Source: Hyalangium gracile (GTDB lineage: Bacteria > Myxococcota > Myxococcia > Myxococcales > Myxococcaceae). From it: DNA of 64,000 nucleotides. Shown in pieces: positions 42,735-50,515 of this stretch. Where the stretch lies: NCBI RefSeq assembly GCF_020103725.1, contig NZ_JAHXBG010000029.1:82753-146752 (forward strand). The letters are read 5' to 3'. A model generated the notes under the pieces. The model was not told the DNA's origin. It ran no database searches and worked only from the letters and a program-made list of their open reading frames with translations. Both the position numbers and the translations under genes were made by a program. Every line of letters starts with the position of its first letter. Position 1 is the stretch's first letter.

Positions 42735-42773
42735 GCGAGGCGCGTCCAGGGGGCAATGCCAGACGCGCCTCGC
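42735..42773 (-). terminator. Intrinsic terminator of the peroxiredoxin gene
   Basis: GCGAGGCGCGTC (42735-42746) and GACGCGCCTCGC (42762-42773) form a 12-bp perfect stem with a 15-base loop. On the minus strand ATTTTTCAC follows, and the hairpin begins 23 bp after the peroxiredoxin stop. A real terminator here argues that the gene above is expressed to its second stop, not dead. Confidence 0.88.
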
Positions 42774-42796
42774 GGTGATGCGGAACGACGTGCGGC

Positions 42797-43234
42797 TCAG
42801 ATTTCCCCGAGAGCCTGCTGAGGGAACGCTCGCGCGTCCACTTTCGGGTAGTACGCCTTCACCTTCCCGTCCGGCCCGATGATGACGCCCACCCGACGAG
42901 CATTGGGTGCCTTCGCGTCGTCACATGCGCCGTAGGCCAGCCCGACCTTCCGGTCGGTGTCGCACAGCAGCGGGAAGTTGAACCCGAACTTCTCGGAGAA
43001 GGCCTTGTTCTCCTCGGGGGTGTCGAAGCTGATGCCCAGAATCTCCGCGTTCTTCTGCTGGTACTGCGCTCTCTGGTCGCGGAACCCGCAACCCTCGGCC
43101 GTTCAACCCGGTGTGTCCGCCTTCGGGTAGAACCAGAGCACCACCGTCCTTCCACGGTACTCGGACAGCGAGTGCGTCCTGCCGGTGTGGTCCCGGACCG
43201 TGAAGTCCGGAGCCACGTCTCCTGGCTTGAGCAT
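42797..43234 (-). CDS. bcp: Selenocysteine-containing peroxiredoxin (BCP/PrxQ type), in-frame TGA at the peroxidatic residue
   Basis: Read through one TGA, the gene encodes 145 residues of a full BCP/PrxQ peroxiredoxin: LKPGDVAPDFTVRDHTGR, WFYPKADTPG-U-TAEGCGFRD, GISFDTPEENKAFSEKFGF, RRVGVIIGPDGKV. The TGA (43105-43103, codon 44) is exactly where the family has its peroxidatic Cys; the resolving Cys49 five residues later is present, as in E. coli BCP. The frame before and after the TGA is the same, with no shift and no other lesion. ATG 43234 has a GAGGAGG site 8 bp upstream, and a terminator follows the final TGA. The enzyme would reduce peroxides with a selenolate. It is divergent from the CLC gene (164-bp gap). 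A conventional caller would report two pieces. A sense-codon error is a weaker alternative. Confidence 0.86.
43075..43093 (-). promoter_or_regulatory. Candidate bacterial SECIS hairpin, BCP gene
   Basis: Starting 10 bases after the UGA, the message reads GGUUGCGGGUUCCGCGACC. It folds into GGU/ACC, a U opposite G, GCGG/CCGC and a GUU loop; the loop begins 18 bases after the UGA, within the 16-37-base range of bacterial SECIS elements, with G at its first position. The E. coli fdhF SECIS core, as I recall it, is GGUUGCAGGUCUGCACC, which has the same bulged U and GGU loop element. Confidence 0.75.
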
Positions 43235-43397
43235 GGCGCAGCCTCCTCTCACGGCGCCGGAGCCCCCGCCGTGTTTCCTGGTGTCCCACCGCTCCGGAGG
43301 CCCCCCTCTAGCACGGCAGCCTTCCAGGCGACGACAGCCCCACACCCAGAGTCCTTCCTTGAACGGTGCGCTCGAGAGGGGTTTAGTGGGAGCCCCA

Positions 43398-45488
43398 ATG
43401 AACGACGAACCTCCGTCAACCCGCGCGGCGCTGCGTGCGGGAGCGCGCCGGCTCATCTCCGCGGCGCTGCAGGCCTCCAACCGGCTGCGCCTGCCCGGCC
43501 CCTCGGTGCTGCCCGTGGCGGGGGCGGTGGTGGGGCTCTACAGCGGCCTGGTGGCGGGCATCTTCACCAACCTGATCGTCCTGGTGCGAGGGCTCACCGC
43601 CGGCGCGACGGAGCTGACGTACCGGCTGCGGCTGGTGGCGCAGCTCCAGTCGCTGTGGGAGGCGCTGGCGGCGGCGAACTGGCACGGGGAGTACGCCATC
43701 ATCGCGACGCCGCTGGCCTTCGGGGCGCTGGGCCTCTCGCGCGTCATCGAGCCCGGAGGCCACCGGGACGAGGTGAAGCGCCGGCTGCGCCTGCTGGCCC
43801 TGCTGGTGTTGGGAGCGCTCTCGCTCTACTACCCGCTGGTGGCGCTGACGGCCGTCAACACGCTGTTCCGGCACCCGCGTGGCATGCCCGGCACGCTGGA
43901 GGTGCTGCCCTGGTGGTTGATGCTGGTGGCGCCGACGCTGGGTGGCTACGCCGTGGGCCTGCTGCTGCGCAACCGCCCGGAGACGCACGGGCATGGAGTG
44001 CCGGAGGTGGTGCGAGCGGTGAAGCGCGGCGGCGAGGAGCTGCCCGCGGAGAAAGGCCTGCTCAAGCTGGTCGCCTCCGCCATCACCATCGGCAGCGGAG
44101 GCTCGGCGGGCCGCGAGGGCCCCATCGTCTACGGCGGCGCCTCCTTCGCCTCCACGGTGGGGCGGACGCTGGGCTTCAGCCGCAAGGAGCTGTCCATCCT
44201 GATGGCGTGTGGCGCGGGCGCGGGCATCTCCGCCTCGTTCAATGCCCCCATCGCCGGCGCGGTGTTCGCGATGGAGATCATCCTCCGCGAGTTCGAGCTG
44301 CGCGTCTTCTCCCCCATCATCCTGGCGAGCGTCGCGGGCACGCTGGTGAGCCAGGGCGTGCTGGACCAGGAGGCCCTGCTGCCACGGCTCAACTACCAGC
44401 TCCTGAGCGGCTGGGAGGTGCTCCTCTACGTGCTGCTGGGGCTGCTGTGTGGCCTGCTCGCGTTCGCCTTCGTGCGGATGCTGCACGGGGTGGAGCACTT
44501 CTTCGCGGGGCGGAGCCAGGGCAGGCTGTCGCCCTGGCTCGCGCGGCGCCCGCTGCCCATGCGGGCCGCGCTGGGAGGCCTGTGCGCGGGGGTGCTCGCC
44601 TTCCTCAGCCCCACGGTGTGGGGCTCGGGCACTTCCTTCATCCCCCTGGCCGCGGTGGGCAAGCTGAGCCTGCTCTTCCTGGCCACCGCGTGCCTGCTCA
44701 AGCTGGTCGCCACCGCGCTCACCATCGGCAGCGGAGGCTCGGGCGGCACCTTCTTCCCGGCGGCGCTGATCGGCACCATGGCGGGAGGAGCCTTCGGCAC
44801 GCTGGCCCACCTTCTCTTCCCGGCCAGCACCGCTCCGAGCGGCGCCTACGCCATCGTGGGGATGGGCGGCACGGTGGCGGCGCTCACGCGCGGCCCGCTC
44901 ACGGGGATGATGATGGTATACGAGCTGAGCGGGAACCACGCCATCATCCTGCCGCTCATGGTGACGTGCAGCATCGCCTCCGCGCTGTGCCACTACCTCA
45001 CCGAGCGCAAGGCGCCCAAGGTGCAGAGCGACGCGGATCTGCTGGCCAGCACCCAGGTGCGCGCGCTCATGCTCGAGGTGGCGCCGGTGCCCGCGAACCT
45101 GCACCTGGAGCCGCTGATGGAGGAGCTGCTCTCGGCCGAGAGCGGGACGCTGCCGGTGCTGGACGCGGAGGGGACGGTGTATGGCATCGTCCAGGTGGAG
45201 CAGATGCGCGAGGTGTGGAAGGACCCGGCCCTGCACGCCATGCTCGTGGCGAGCGATCTGGCGCGCAAGCTGCCGGTGCTCTCGCCCACGAGCGACCTCA
45301 CGCAGGCGCTCCGGCTGCTGGACCACGAGGACGTGGACGCGCTGCCCGTGGCCGGAGCCCATGGCAGCACCACCTGCGGCCTCATCACCCGCGCGGCGAT
45401 CCGGCGCCTGCTCCACGCCCACCACACGCGCCTGCACGCGCGCGGCGAGCCGGTGGTGGCCCCCACCGAGACGACCCTGGTGGGGTGA
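43398..45488 (+). CDS. CLC-family chloride channel/antiporter with C-terminal CBS pair
   Basis: The 696-residue membrane protein has about 11-12 helices up to residue 545. The CLC filter motifs are GSGGSAGREGPIV near residue 230 (with the gating Glu in REGP), GAGAGISASFNAPIAGAVFA near residue 270 and GSGGSGGTFFPAALIGT near residue 445. Two CBS motifs follow in the soluble C-terminus (MLEVAPVPANLHLEPLMEEL and LPVLSPTSDLTQALRLL), as in regulated CLC proteins. The gating glutamate suggests that it can work as a proton-coupled antiporter. ATG 43398 is chosen because it begins the conserved N-terminal region. Head-to-head with the selenoprotein gene. Confidence 0.93.
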   Translation: MNDEPPSTRAALRAGARRLISAALQASNRLRLPGPSVLPVAGAVVGLYSGLVAGIFTNLIVLVRGLTAGATELTYRLRLVAQLQSLWEALAAANWHGEYAIIATPLAFGALGLSRVIEPGGHRDEVKRRLRLLALLVLGALSLYYPLVALTAVNTLFRHPRGMPGTLEVLPWWLMLVAPTLGGYAVGLLLRNRPETHGHGVPEVVRAVKRGGEELPAEKGLLKLVASAITIGSGGSAGREGPIVYGGASFASTVGRTLGFSRKELSILMACGAGAGISASFNAPIAGAVFAMEIILREFELRVFSPIILASVAGTLVSQGVLDQEALLPRLNYQLLSGWEVLLYVLLGLLCGLLAFAFVRMLHGVEHFFAGRSQGRLSPWLARRPLPMRAALGGLCAGVLAFLSPTVWGSGTSFIPLAAVGKLSLLFLATACLLKLVATALTIGSGGSGGTFFPAALIGTMAGGAFGTLAHLLFPASTAPSGAYAIVGMGGTVAALTRGPLTGMMMVYELSGNHAIILPLMVTCSIASALCHYLTERKAPKVQSDADLLASTQVRALMLEVAPVPANLHLEPLMEELLSAESGTLPVLDAEGTVYGIVQVEQMREVWKDPALHAMLVASDLARKLPVLSPTSDLTQALRLLDHEDVDALPVAGAHGSTTCGLITRAAIRRLLHAHHTRLHARGEPVVAPTETTLVG

Positions 45489-45799
45489 AGCCGCGCGCCC
45501 AGGGCACGGGCGTCCTCATGTGCATCGCACCACAGTCGCCTTGACTCACCCCTTCCAACCTGCCAGTGTCTCAGCGTAGGGCACAACCTGTCAGGTCGGG
45601 CGGGCAGGCGACAGCACGCGCACCGGTAGGCTCCGGAAGATGGCAGAGGAGCCCGAGGCTACATCAGCGGCGCAGGGTCGCGCAGGATTTGCGGAGTGCT
45701 CGGAGCCCCGCGCAGAAGTTGCGCGAGGTTCCCTTCCGTCCCTTCCGTTCAGTTGGGAACAGGGCTTGCAGAACCTGGTGGGCGAAAGGGAACCCCACC
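45489..45799. promoter_or_regulatory. 311-bp gene-free region with long-range inverted repeat before the LuxR-type gene
   Basis: No gene was recognised. GGTTCCCTT (45727-45735) and AAGGGAACC (45786-45794) are perfect 9-bp arms 50 bp apart. The right arm covers the purine-rich ribosome-binding site of GTG 45800, so folding could hide it. A GGGAAC copy also occurs between them. Confidence 0.4.
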
Positions 45800-46462
45800 G
45801 TGCGTGAACCAGTCATTGCCATTCTGTCGGACCAGAACCTGTTTCGAGAGGGGCTCGTCCAGCTCCTCCAGTCCCAAGGGTTCCACCGCGTCGCCGAGTA
45901 CCGCTCGGCCGCGGAGCTTTTGGGCGCGCTGACGACCAGTCCGCCGCGACTGGTGCTCATCGACATGGATCACGGCACGGACGATCCGTTCCCGCTGCTG
46001 CGGGAGTTCCGCCACCGCGCGCCGCGGACGACGGTGGTCATCATCGGAACGGCGCTGCAGAGCGGCGCGGCCCATGCGAACGCGGATGCCGTGCTGGAGA
46101 TGCCCTCGGCCGATGCCCAGGTGCTGCGCGCCGTGGCGAACCTGGCGCTGGCGGCCGATCAGGCAGGCCCTGTGCCCCCACCCTCGGCGGAGGCCCTGCA
46201 CCAGCGCAAGCTCTGGTCCACGCTGACGCCTCGGCAGCGCGACGTGCTGGGCTTCCTCTCCACGGGCTCGGACAACCTGAAGATCGCCGCGAACCTGGGC
46301 ATCTCCGAGCGGGCCGTGAAGGCCCACGTGTCCGCGCTGCTGTCGCTCTTCAACGCGGAGAACCGGACGGAGCTGGCCGTCCTGGCGTGCAGGGCTGGCA
46401 TGCGCCCGCCCATCCGGACTCGGCCCGAGCCCGTCCCCGTGGCCGAGCCTCGCACCGTCTGA
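45800..46462 (+). CDS. LuxR/NarL-type response regulator with an atypical receiver
   Basis: The 220-residue protein has a receiver (residues 5-120) and a LuxR-type helix-turn-helix (residues 148-205: LTPRQRDVLGFLSTGSDNLK, ISERAVKAHVSALLSLF). The receiver keeps the phospho-acceptor Asp in RLVLIDMDHG near residue 54 and the Thr of IIGTAL, but the first acidic pocket has only one Asp (ILSDQN), and the conserved Lys near residue 102 is replaced (AVLEMPSAD). Signalling may therefore not follow the usual phosphorylation path. GTG 45800 is the start that fits the receiver. It is followed by a small HisKA-like gene. Confidence 0.85.
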   Translation: MREPVIAILSDQNLFREGLVQLLQSQGFHRVAEYRSAAELLGALTTSPPRLVLIDMDHGTDDPFPLLREFRHRAPRTTVVIIGTALQSGAAHANADAVLEMPSADAQVLRAVANLALAADQAGPVPPPSAEALHQRKLWSTLTPRQRDVLGFLSTGSDNLKIAANLGISERAVKAHVSALLSLFNAENRTELAVLACRAGMRPPIRTRPEPVPVAEPRTV

Positions 46463-46530
46463 GGCGCGGGCCGCTCCCGGGCCCCGCTCCACCCGGGAGT
46501 TGGTGGCATGGGGTATGACATGCCCCGCGG

Positions 46531-46598
46531 GGTGAATCTCTCCAGGACGATTCCATCGGATGATTCACCTCGCAGCATTCCGCAACGCATGCTGCGTT
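46531..46598. promoter_or_regulatory. Two inverted repeats upstream of the HisKA-like gene
   Basis: GGTGAATC (46531-46538) and GATTCACC (46562-46569) are perfect 8-bp arms 23 bp apart. AACGCA-TGC-TGCGTT (46584-46598) is a near-contiguous palindrome. Both sit within 140 bp of ATG 46667 and look like operator sites. Confidence 0.45.
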
Positions 46599-46666
46599 TC
46601 GCAACAGCAACACATCCAGGCACAGGCAAGCCCGCGAGGGCTACCCGGCCTGGGGGGGGAAGACCG

Positions 46667-46927
46667 ATGGAAATGCCCATGATGGGGAGCAGCAGTGCTT
46701 TGCTCGAAGGCGCGAAGCGGGAAGACTCGCTCGAGCTCATCGCAACCAAGCTCCGACTGCCCCTGAGCGTGCTCAAGCAGTCCGCGGAGGGCCTGGCGCA
46801 GCAGCTCCGGGACTCGCAAGGAGACCCCACGGACATCACCGCCGCGGAGGACCTGGTGCACTCCGCGGAGAGGATGAGCCAGCTGGTCCAGCTGCTCATC
46901 CAGGCCAGCCGCGCCCCGGACGCCTGA
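46667..46927 (+). CDS. Small protein resembling a lone histidine-kinase dimerisation domain without its His
   Basis: The 86-residue protein begins at ATG 46667 after a purine-rich GGGGGGAAG site. Residues 22-45, DSLELIATKLRLPLSVLKQS, match the H-box helix of HisKA domains (usual IAHELRTPLxxLK), but the phosphorylatable His is Thr and the next Glu is Lys. A second helix (DLVHSAERMSQLVQLLIQAS) completes a two-helix hairpin. No ATPase domain follows. Unable to be phosphorylated, it may dimerise with or inhibit other kinases, or bind the adjacent atypical response regulator. This is inference from fold resemblance only. Confidence 0.6.
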   Translation: MEMPMMGSSSALLEGAKREDSLELIATKLRLPLSVLKQSAEGLAQQLRDSQGDPTDITAAEDLVHSAERMSQLVQLLIQASRAPDA

Positions 46928-47140
46928 GGCGCGAGCCGAGACTCAGGCCACGCCCTTCACCTCGCGAGGGGCGGGCTTGGGAGTCCCAGCGAAAGTTCTT
47001 CAGCTCGCGCTTGACGATCACCCTGCCGCATCTGTGCGGTGGACCACGGATGCCCTGTCCACGCATCCAGTAGTGGCCAGGGGTGGGAGCCACCAGGATG
47101 CGCGACGGTCGGCCCAGGGTGGGCCCCCAGGGGAGGCTGG

Positions 47141-48064
47141 ATGCTGCGGCGGCTACTGCTGTCCGAAGTCGACACCATCTCGGAGGCTCGGGAGGAGTGG
47201 GCGCTGCTCGCCGAGGAGTTCCCCACCGTGGACGTCCTGCCCCTCGCCTCGGGCGAGGGCACCCAGGTGCTCTGCCTCGACGTCGAGGAGTGGCAGGCGC
47301 CCGGCTTCGACCCCTTCACGTGGGATCCCCGCGTCTTCGCGGCCGCAGGCGCCGAGTGCCTCTCGCTCCACCTGGTGGGAGCTCGGGGCAAGGCGCTCGC
47401 TCGCGCGGCGATGGAGCTCCTCACGCGCTACCAGGGGCTCATCGGCCGGCGCAACACCGCCTCCTCGGCGGACGTGTTCGACCGCATCCTCGAGCGACAC
47501 CGCGCCCTGCACGATCTGGCCAAGCCCCTGGTCCGCGCGGACTACCAGCACGCGCTGGACACCTGGCAGTGGGTGCTACGCCTGGAGCCGCGGGCCGACC
47601 TGGCCGTGCAGGTCGCGGCGCTCTTCCACGACGTGGAGCGGCTGCTCTCGGAGGCCGACGCCCGGGTGGAGCACAAGGCGGAGAACTATCAGATCTTCAA
47701 GGATGCCCACGCGGCGCTCGGCGCGGAGCTCACCTGCGCCCTGCTGGAGGAGCTCCAGGTGGACGACACCACCTGCGAGCGCGTGCGCTGGCTCGTCACC
47801 CGGCATGAGCGGCCAGGAGAGGACATGGCCCTCACGCTCATCAACGACGCGGACGCCCTCTCCTTCTTCTCCCTCAACTCCTCCGGCTTCGTCCGCTACT
47901 TCAGCCCCGAGCACACCCGCCGCAAGGTCGCGTACACCCTGGCCCGACTGAGGCCCGAGCAACGCCCACGCCTGGAGCGGGTCCGCCTGGCGCCGTCCGT
48001 GAGAGCGCTGGTCGACGCACACCTCCTGGAGGCTCCCCTCGGGGCACGGGAGGGCGCCGCATGA
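47141..48064 (+). CDS. DUF4202-domain protein
   Basis: The 307-residue protein has HRALHDLAKPLVRADYQHALDT near residue 160, VAALFHDVERLLSEAD near residue 190 and VRWLVTRHERPGEDMALTLI near residue 245, with closely placed His/Asp residues that recall HD-type metal phosphohydrolases. This agrees with DUF4202. An N-terminal segment of ~110 residues is not assigned. ATG 47141 has GGGAGG upstream. Its TGA overlaps ATG 48061 of a broken glycosyltransferase gene, so the two were once an operon, and the pair probably served a shared envelope-sugar process (inference). Confidence 0.8.
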   Translation: MLRRLLLSEVDTISEAREEWALLAEEFPTVDVLPLASGEGTQVLCLDVEEWQAPGFDPFTWDPRVFAAAGAECLSLHLVGARGKALARAAMELLTRYQGLIGRRNTASSADVFDRILERHRALHDLAKPLVRADYQHALDTWQWVLRLEPRADLAVQVAALFHDVERLLSEADARVEHKAENYQIFKDAHAALGAELTCALLEELQVDDTTCERVRWLVTRHERPGEDMALTLINDADALSFFSLNSSGFVRYFSPEHTRRKVAYTLARLRPEQRPRLERVRLAPSVRALVDAHLLEAPLGAREGAA

Positions 48065-48366
48065 AGCTCGTCATCTTCGGCCTCACGGTCAGCTCCTCCT
48101 GGGGCAACGGCCACGCCACGCTGTGGCGAAAGGCCACCGCGTCGTGTTCTTCGAGCGGGATCAGCCCTTCTACGCTCCCCATCGGGATCTCACGGAGCTG
48201 CCTCCGGGCGGAGAGCTCATCCTCCACCCCTCATGGGAGGAGGTGCTGCCGCGCGCCATCGGCGAGCTCTTGGACGCCGACGTGGGCATGGTGACGTCGT
48301 ACTGCCCGGATGGCGCGTTCGCCTCGCGCTGGGTGCAGGACGCCCCGCTGTGCGTCCGCTGCTTCC
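48061..48366 (+). pseudogene. Glycosyltransferase remnant with internal deletion
   Basis: The ATG (48061) overlaps the DUF4202 stop. The first 23 codons give KLVIFGLTVSSSWGNGHATL, the usual start of a glycosyltransferase family. The frame then breaks at about 48124-48128. In another frame from 48123 the text continues with GHRVVFFERDQPFYAPHRDL, SWEEVLPRAIGELLDADVGM and VTSYCPDGAF, parts of the same family, after about 7-9 residues have been lost. Similarity ends near 48366, far short of a full enzyme (usually over 350 residues). It is a truncated, frameshifted relic. The downstream FMN reductase gene follows. Confidence 0.75.
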
Positions 48367-48460
48367 ACGAACGAGTTCGCGGCCTTCCGCGCGCATGGCG
48401 CGCCGCTACGCCTGGGCAAAGGCACCGCCGGGCTCCTCGGACTGTGCGAGGATCCCGCCC

Positions 48461-49036
48461 ATGAAAATCCAGGTCATCATCGGGAGCATCCGCCCCAACC
48501 GCTTCGCCGAAAAACCCGCTCAGTGGATCCTCCAGGAGGTCTCGAAGCGGGAAGGCGTCGAGGCCGAGCTGATCGATCTCAAGGACTACCCGCTGCCCTT
48601 CTTCGCGGAGCCGACGCCTCCGGCGCGCATGAATGGCAACTACCCGAACGAGGCCGTCACCCGCTGGTCCCGGAAGGTGGCGGAGGCGGACGGCTACATC
48701 ATCGTCTCGCCCGAGTACAACCACGGGTACTCGTCCGTCCTCAAGAACGCGCTGGACCACCTCTACAAGGAGTGGAGCCGGAAGCCCGTGGGGTTCGTGG
48801 GCTACGGCGGCGTCGGCGGGGCGCGCGCCATCGAGCAGCTGCGGCTGGTCGCCCTCGAGCTCGAGATGGCGCCCATCCGGGGCGCCGTGCACATCCAGGC
48901 CGACGTGTTCACGGCCATCAACAACGGAAAGCCGGATGCCTACGAGCCGCTGAAGTCCACCGCCACCCGGTTCCTCGACCAGCTCCTGTGGTGGACCCGG
49001 GCCTTGAAGACGGCCCGGGAGCAGGACGGCAAGTAG
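48461..49036 (+). CDS. NADPH-dependent FMN reductase
   Basis: The 191-residue flavodoxin-like protein has VIIGSIRPNRFAEKPAQWIL at the N-terminus (FMN phosphate loop), VSPEYNHGYSSVLKNALDHL near residue 78 (isoalloxazine loop) and GFVGYGGVGGARAIEQL near residue 106. The family uses NAD(P)H to reduce FMN, quinones, azo dyes or chromate. Length is normal. ATG 48461 is set by the conserved start. It has no obvious operon partner: upstream is the glycosyltransferase remnant, downstream a convergent gene 9 bp away. Confidence 0.93.
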   Translation: MKIQVIIGSIRPNRFAEKPAQWILQEVSKREGVEAELIDLKDYPLPFFAEPTPPARMNGNYPNEAVTRWSRKVAEADGYIIVSPEYNHGYSSVLKNALDHLYKEWSRKPVGFVGYGGVGGARAIEQLRLVALELEMAPIRGAVHIQADVFTAINNGKPDAYEPLKSTATRFLDQLLWWTRALKTAREQDGK

Positions 49037-49045
49037 CCAGGCCGC

Positions 49046-50344
49046 TCACCGCTTCGCCTTCCTCTTCCCCGGACTCGTCGCCTCGGCCTTGAGGCTGAGC
49101 ACCGTGTAGAGGTTCATCATGTAGGTGCTGTTGTCCGGGTCGAGGTCCGCCGCCTTCTGGAAGAGCGCCGTGGCCTTGGCGTAGTCCCGCCGCTGGTTCA
49201 GCAGGATCATCCCGAGCCGGTTGTAGAGCGGCGCGGGCCTGGGCTGCTGGGAGATGCCGCGCTCGAGCGTCTCGATGGCCTCTTCTATCTTGCCGCTCCG
49301 CTCCAGCTGCACGACGCGCTGGAGCACTCCCTGGGTCGCATCCTCGCCCCTGGGAGCCGCGGGAGCCGCGGGTGCGGGAGGAGGCGCGGGCGGCGGTGAC
49401 GGGCTCCGGGCGGGCGCGGGCGGCGGTGGACTCCGGGTGGGCGCGGGAGCAGGACTTGCGAGCTGGGTGATGCCTCGCTCCGCCAGCGACTCGAAGATGG
49501 CGTGCAGCTCCACCCCGCTCAAGGACGTGATGCGGGCGATGTCCGAGATGGAGGTCCGGCCATCCACGAACGACAGGATGTAGGCCTCGAACGGGTTGAG
49601 CGGCTTCTCCGCGATGTCCAGCCCACCGATGATCCTCGGGATCCTCGCGACGACCGCCGCGTCCGGCGAGAACGAGGAGACGCGGGTCTTGTCGAGGTGC
49701 GGAGGCGCTGGCACCTCCCGGGCCATCTGCCGCTCGGGCGACGTGAGCAGCGCTCGCACCAGGGAGACGTTGTCCCGGGGAGGAAGATCGTCCGGGCTCC
49801 GCACGAGGAGCAGCTCGCACCGAGCGCACTGGAAGTCACCCTCCATGATGGGCGCGCCGCAGTGAGGACACGCGTCGTCATCCGGCATGTGCTCGAAGGC
49901 CTGGGCGTCCGCGTAGTAGTGCTTGCGGATCGCCGCCCGGATCGCTCGCCGCACCGCGACGAAGGGCAGCACGCGCGACACCCCCACCGTCCGGCAGATC
50001 TCCTCGACCGCGCGCTGTCGCTGAGGCTCGGCGATGGCGACATAGAGCCCACCCGCGTCATCCAGCCGCAGGGGCATGAAGTCGAACCCCTCCGCCAGGC
50101 GCACCGGCACGCGCTCGATCAGCGCGGGCTCGATGCGGGCCTGGGCGAGCTTCGCGGTGGACACGAAGCGCGTCTTGAACTCCTGGGCCAGCAGGCGCAG
50201 CACCGGCGTCTCGTCCAGTCCGAGCCGCACCAGACACTCCCCGAGCTTCTGCCCCGTGGCCTTCTGCCGCTCGAGCGCTCGGGCCAGCATCGCGGGCGTC
50301 AGGACACCTTCCGAGACGAGCTGCTCCCCGAGTTTGCGCGCCAT
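49046..50344 (-). CDS. MshEN/GspE-N-type protein with zinc ribbon and TPR
   Basis: The 432-residue protein starts with a GspEII/MshEN-like module (residues 1-65: LGEQLVSEGVLTPAMLARAL, QKATGQKLGECLVRLG), which in pilus and type II ATPases binds cyclic-di-GMP. A second such half follows (YVAIAEPQRQRAVEEIC). A zinc ribbon CPHCGAP...CARC lies near residues 160-180. Then come a DUF4388/winged-helix-like part (DGRTSISDIARITSLSGVEL), a Pro/Ala-rich linker and two TPRs (PLYNRLGMILLNQRRDYAKA). It lacks an ATPase domain, so it is probably an adaptor that joins a nucleotide signal to a partner. ATG 50344 is set by the MshEN start. Confidence 0.78.
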   Translation of the reverse strand: MARKLGEQLVSEGVLTPAMLARALERQKATGQKLGECLVRLGLDETPVLRLLAQEFKTRFVSTAKLAQARIEPALIERVPVRLAEGFDFMPLRLDDAGGLYVAIAEPQRQRAVEEICRTVGVSRVLPFVAVRRAIRAAIRKHYYADAQAFEHMPDDDACPHCGAPIMEGDFQCARCELLLVRSPDDLPPRDNVSLVRALLTSPERQMAREVPAPPHLDKTRVSSFSPDAAVVARIPRIIGGLDIAEKPLNPFEAYILSFVDGRTSISDIARITSLSGVELHAIFESLAERGITQLASPAPAPTRSPPPPAPARSPSPPPAPPPAPAAPAAPRGEDATQGVLQRVVQLERSGKIEEAIETLERGISQQPRPAPLYNRLGMILLNQRRDYAKATALFQKAADLDPDNSTYMMNLYTVLSLKAEATSPGKRKAKR

Positions 50345-50515
50345 GCCTGATTCAAGGACGGCCGGGATGCTCCGTCTACAGCAGGAGTGGCCTCGCAGCC
50401 TGGACGCAGGTGGCACGCTGACACACCACCGCGCACACGGTCACTCCACGAGCGGAGAAGTCCGGGATCCAGACGGTCCACCACCGGACAAGGAGGCGTG
50501 AAGCAGCACCCACCG

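Noticed and set aside
42719..42778. Direct repeat CCTCGCGGTGA at 42719 and 42768 as a mobile-element target duplication
   Set aside because: The copies flank and form part of the terminator hairpin; nothing mobile lies between them.
42859..43155. A basic, Arg/Ser-rich minus-strand frame over the peroxiredoxin
   Set aside because: It is a shifted shadow of the peroxiredoxin codons; composition is typical of wrong-frame high-GC DNA.
43103..43480. A shorter minus-strand reading frame that ends at the TGA in the peroxiredoxin gene, as a separate 125-codon gene
   Set aside because: It starts upstream of the real ribosome-binding site and ends in the middle of the peroxiredoxin fold; the rest of the fold continues in the same frame after the TGA.
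43416..45437. 673-codon minus-strand frame opposite the CLC gene
   Set aside because: Antisense artefact of high GC; Gln/His/Arg-rich, no motif.
48366..48460. Continuation of the glycosyltransferase remnant in a third frame (TNEFAAFRAHGAPLRLG)
   Set aside because: It reads like protein but I could not tie it to the same family, so it was left out of the remnant.
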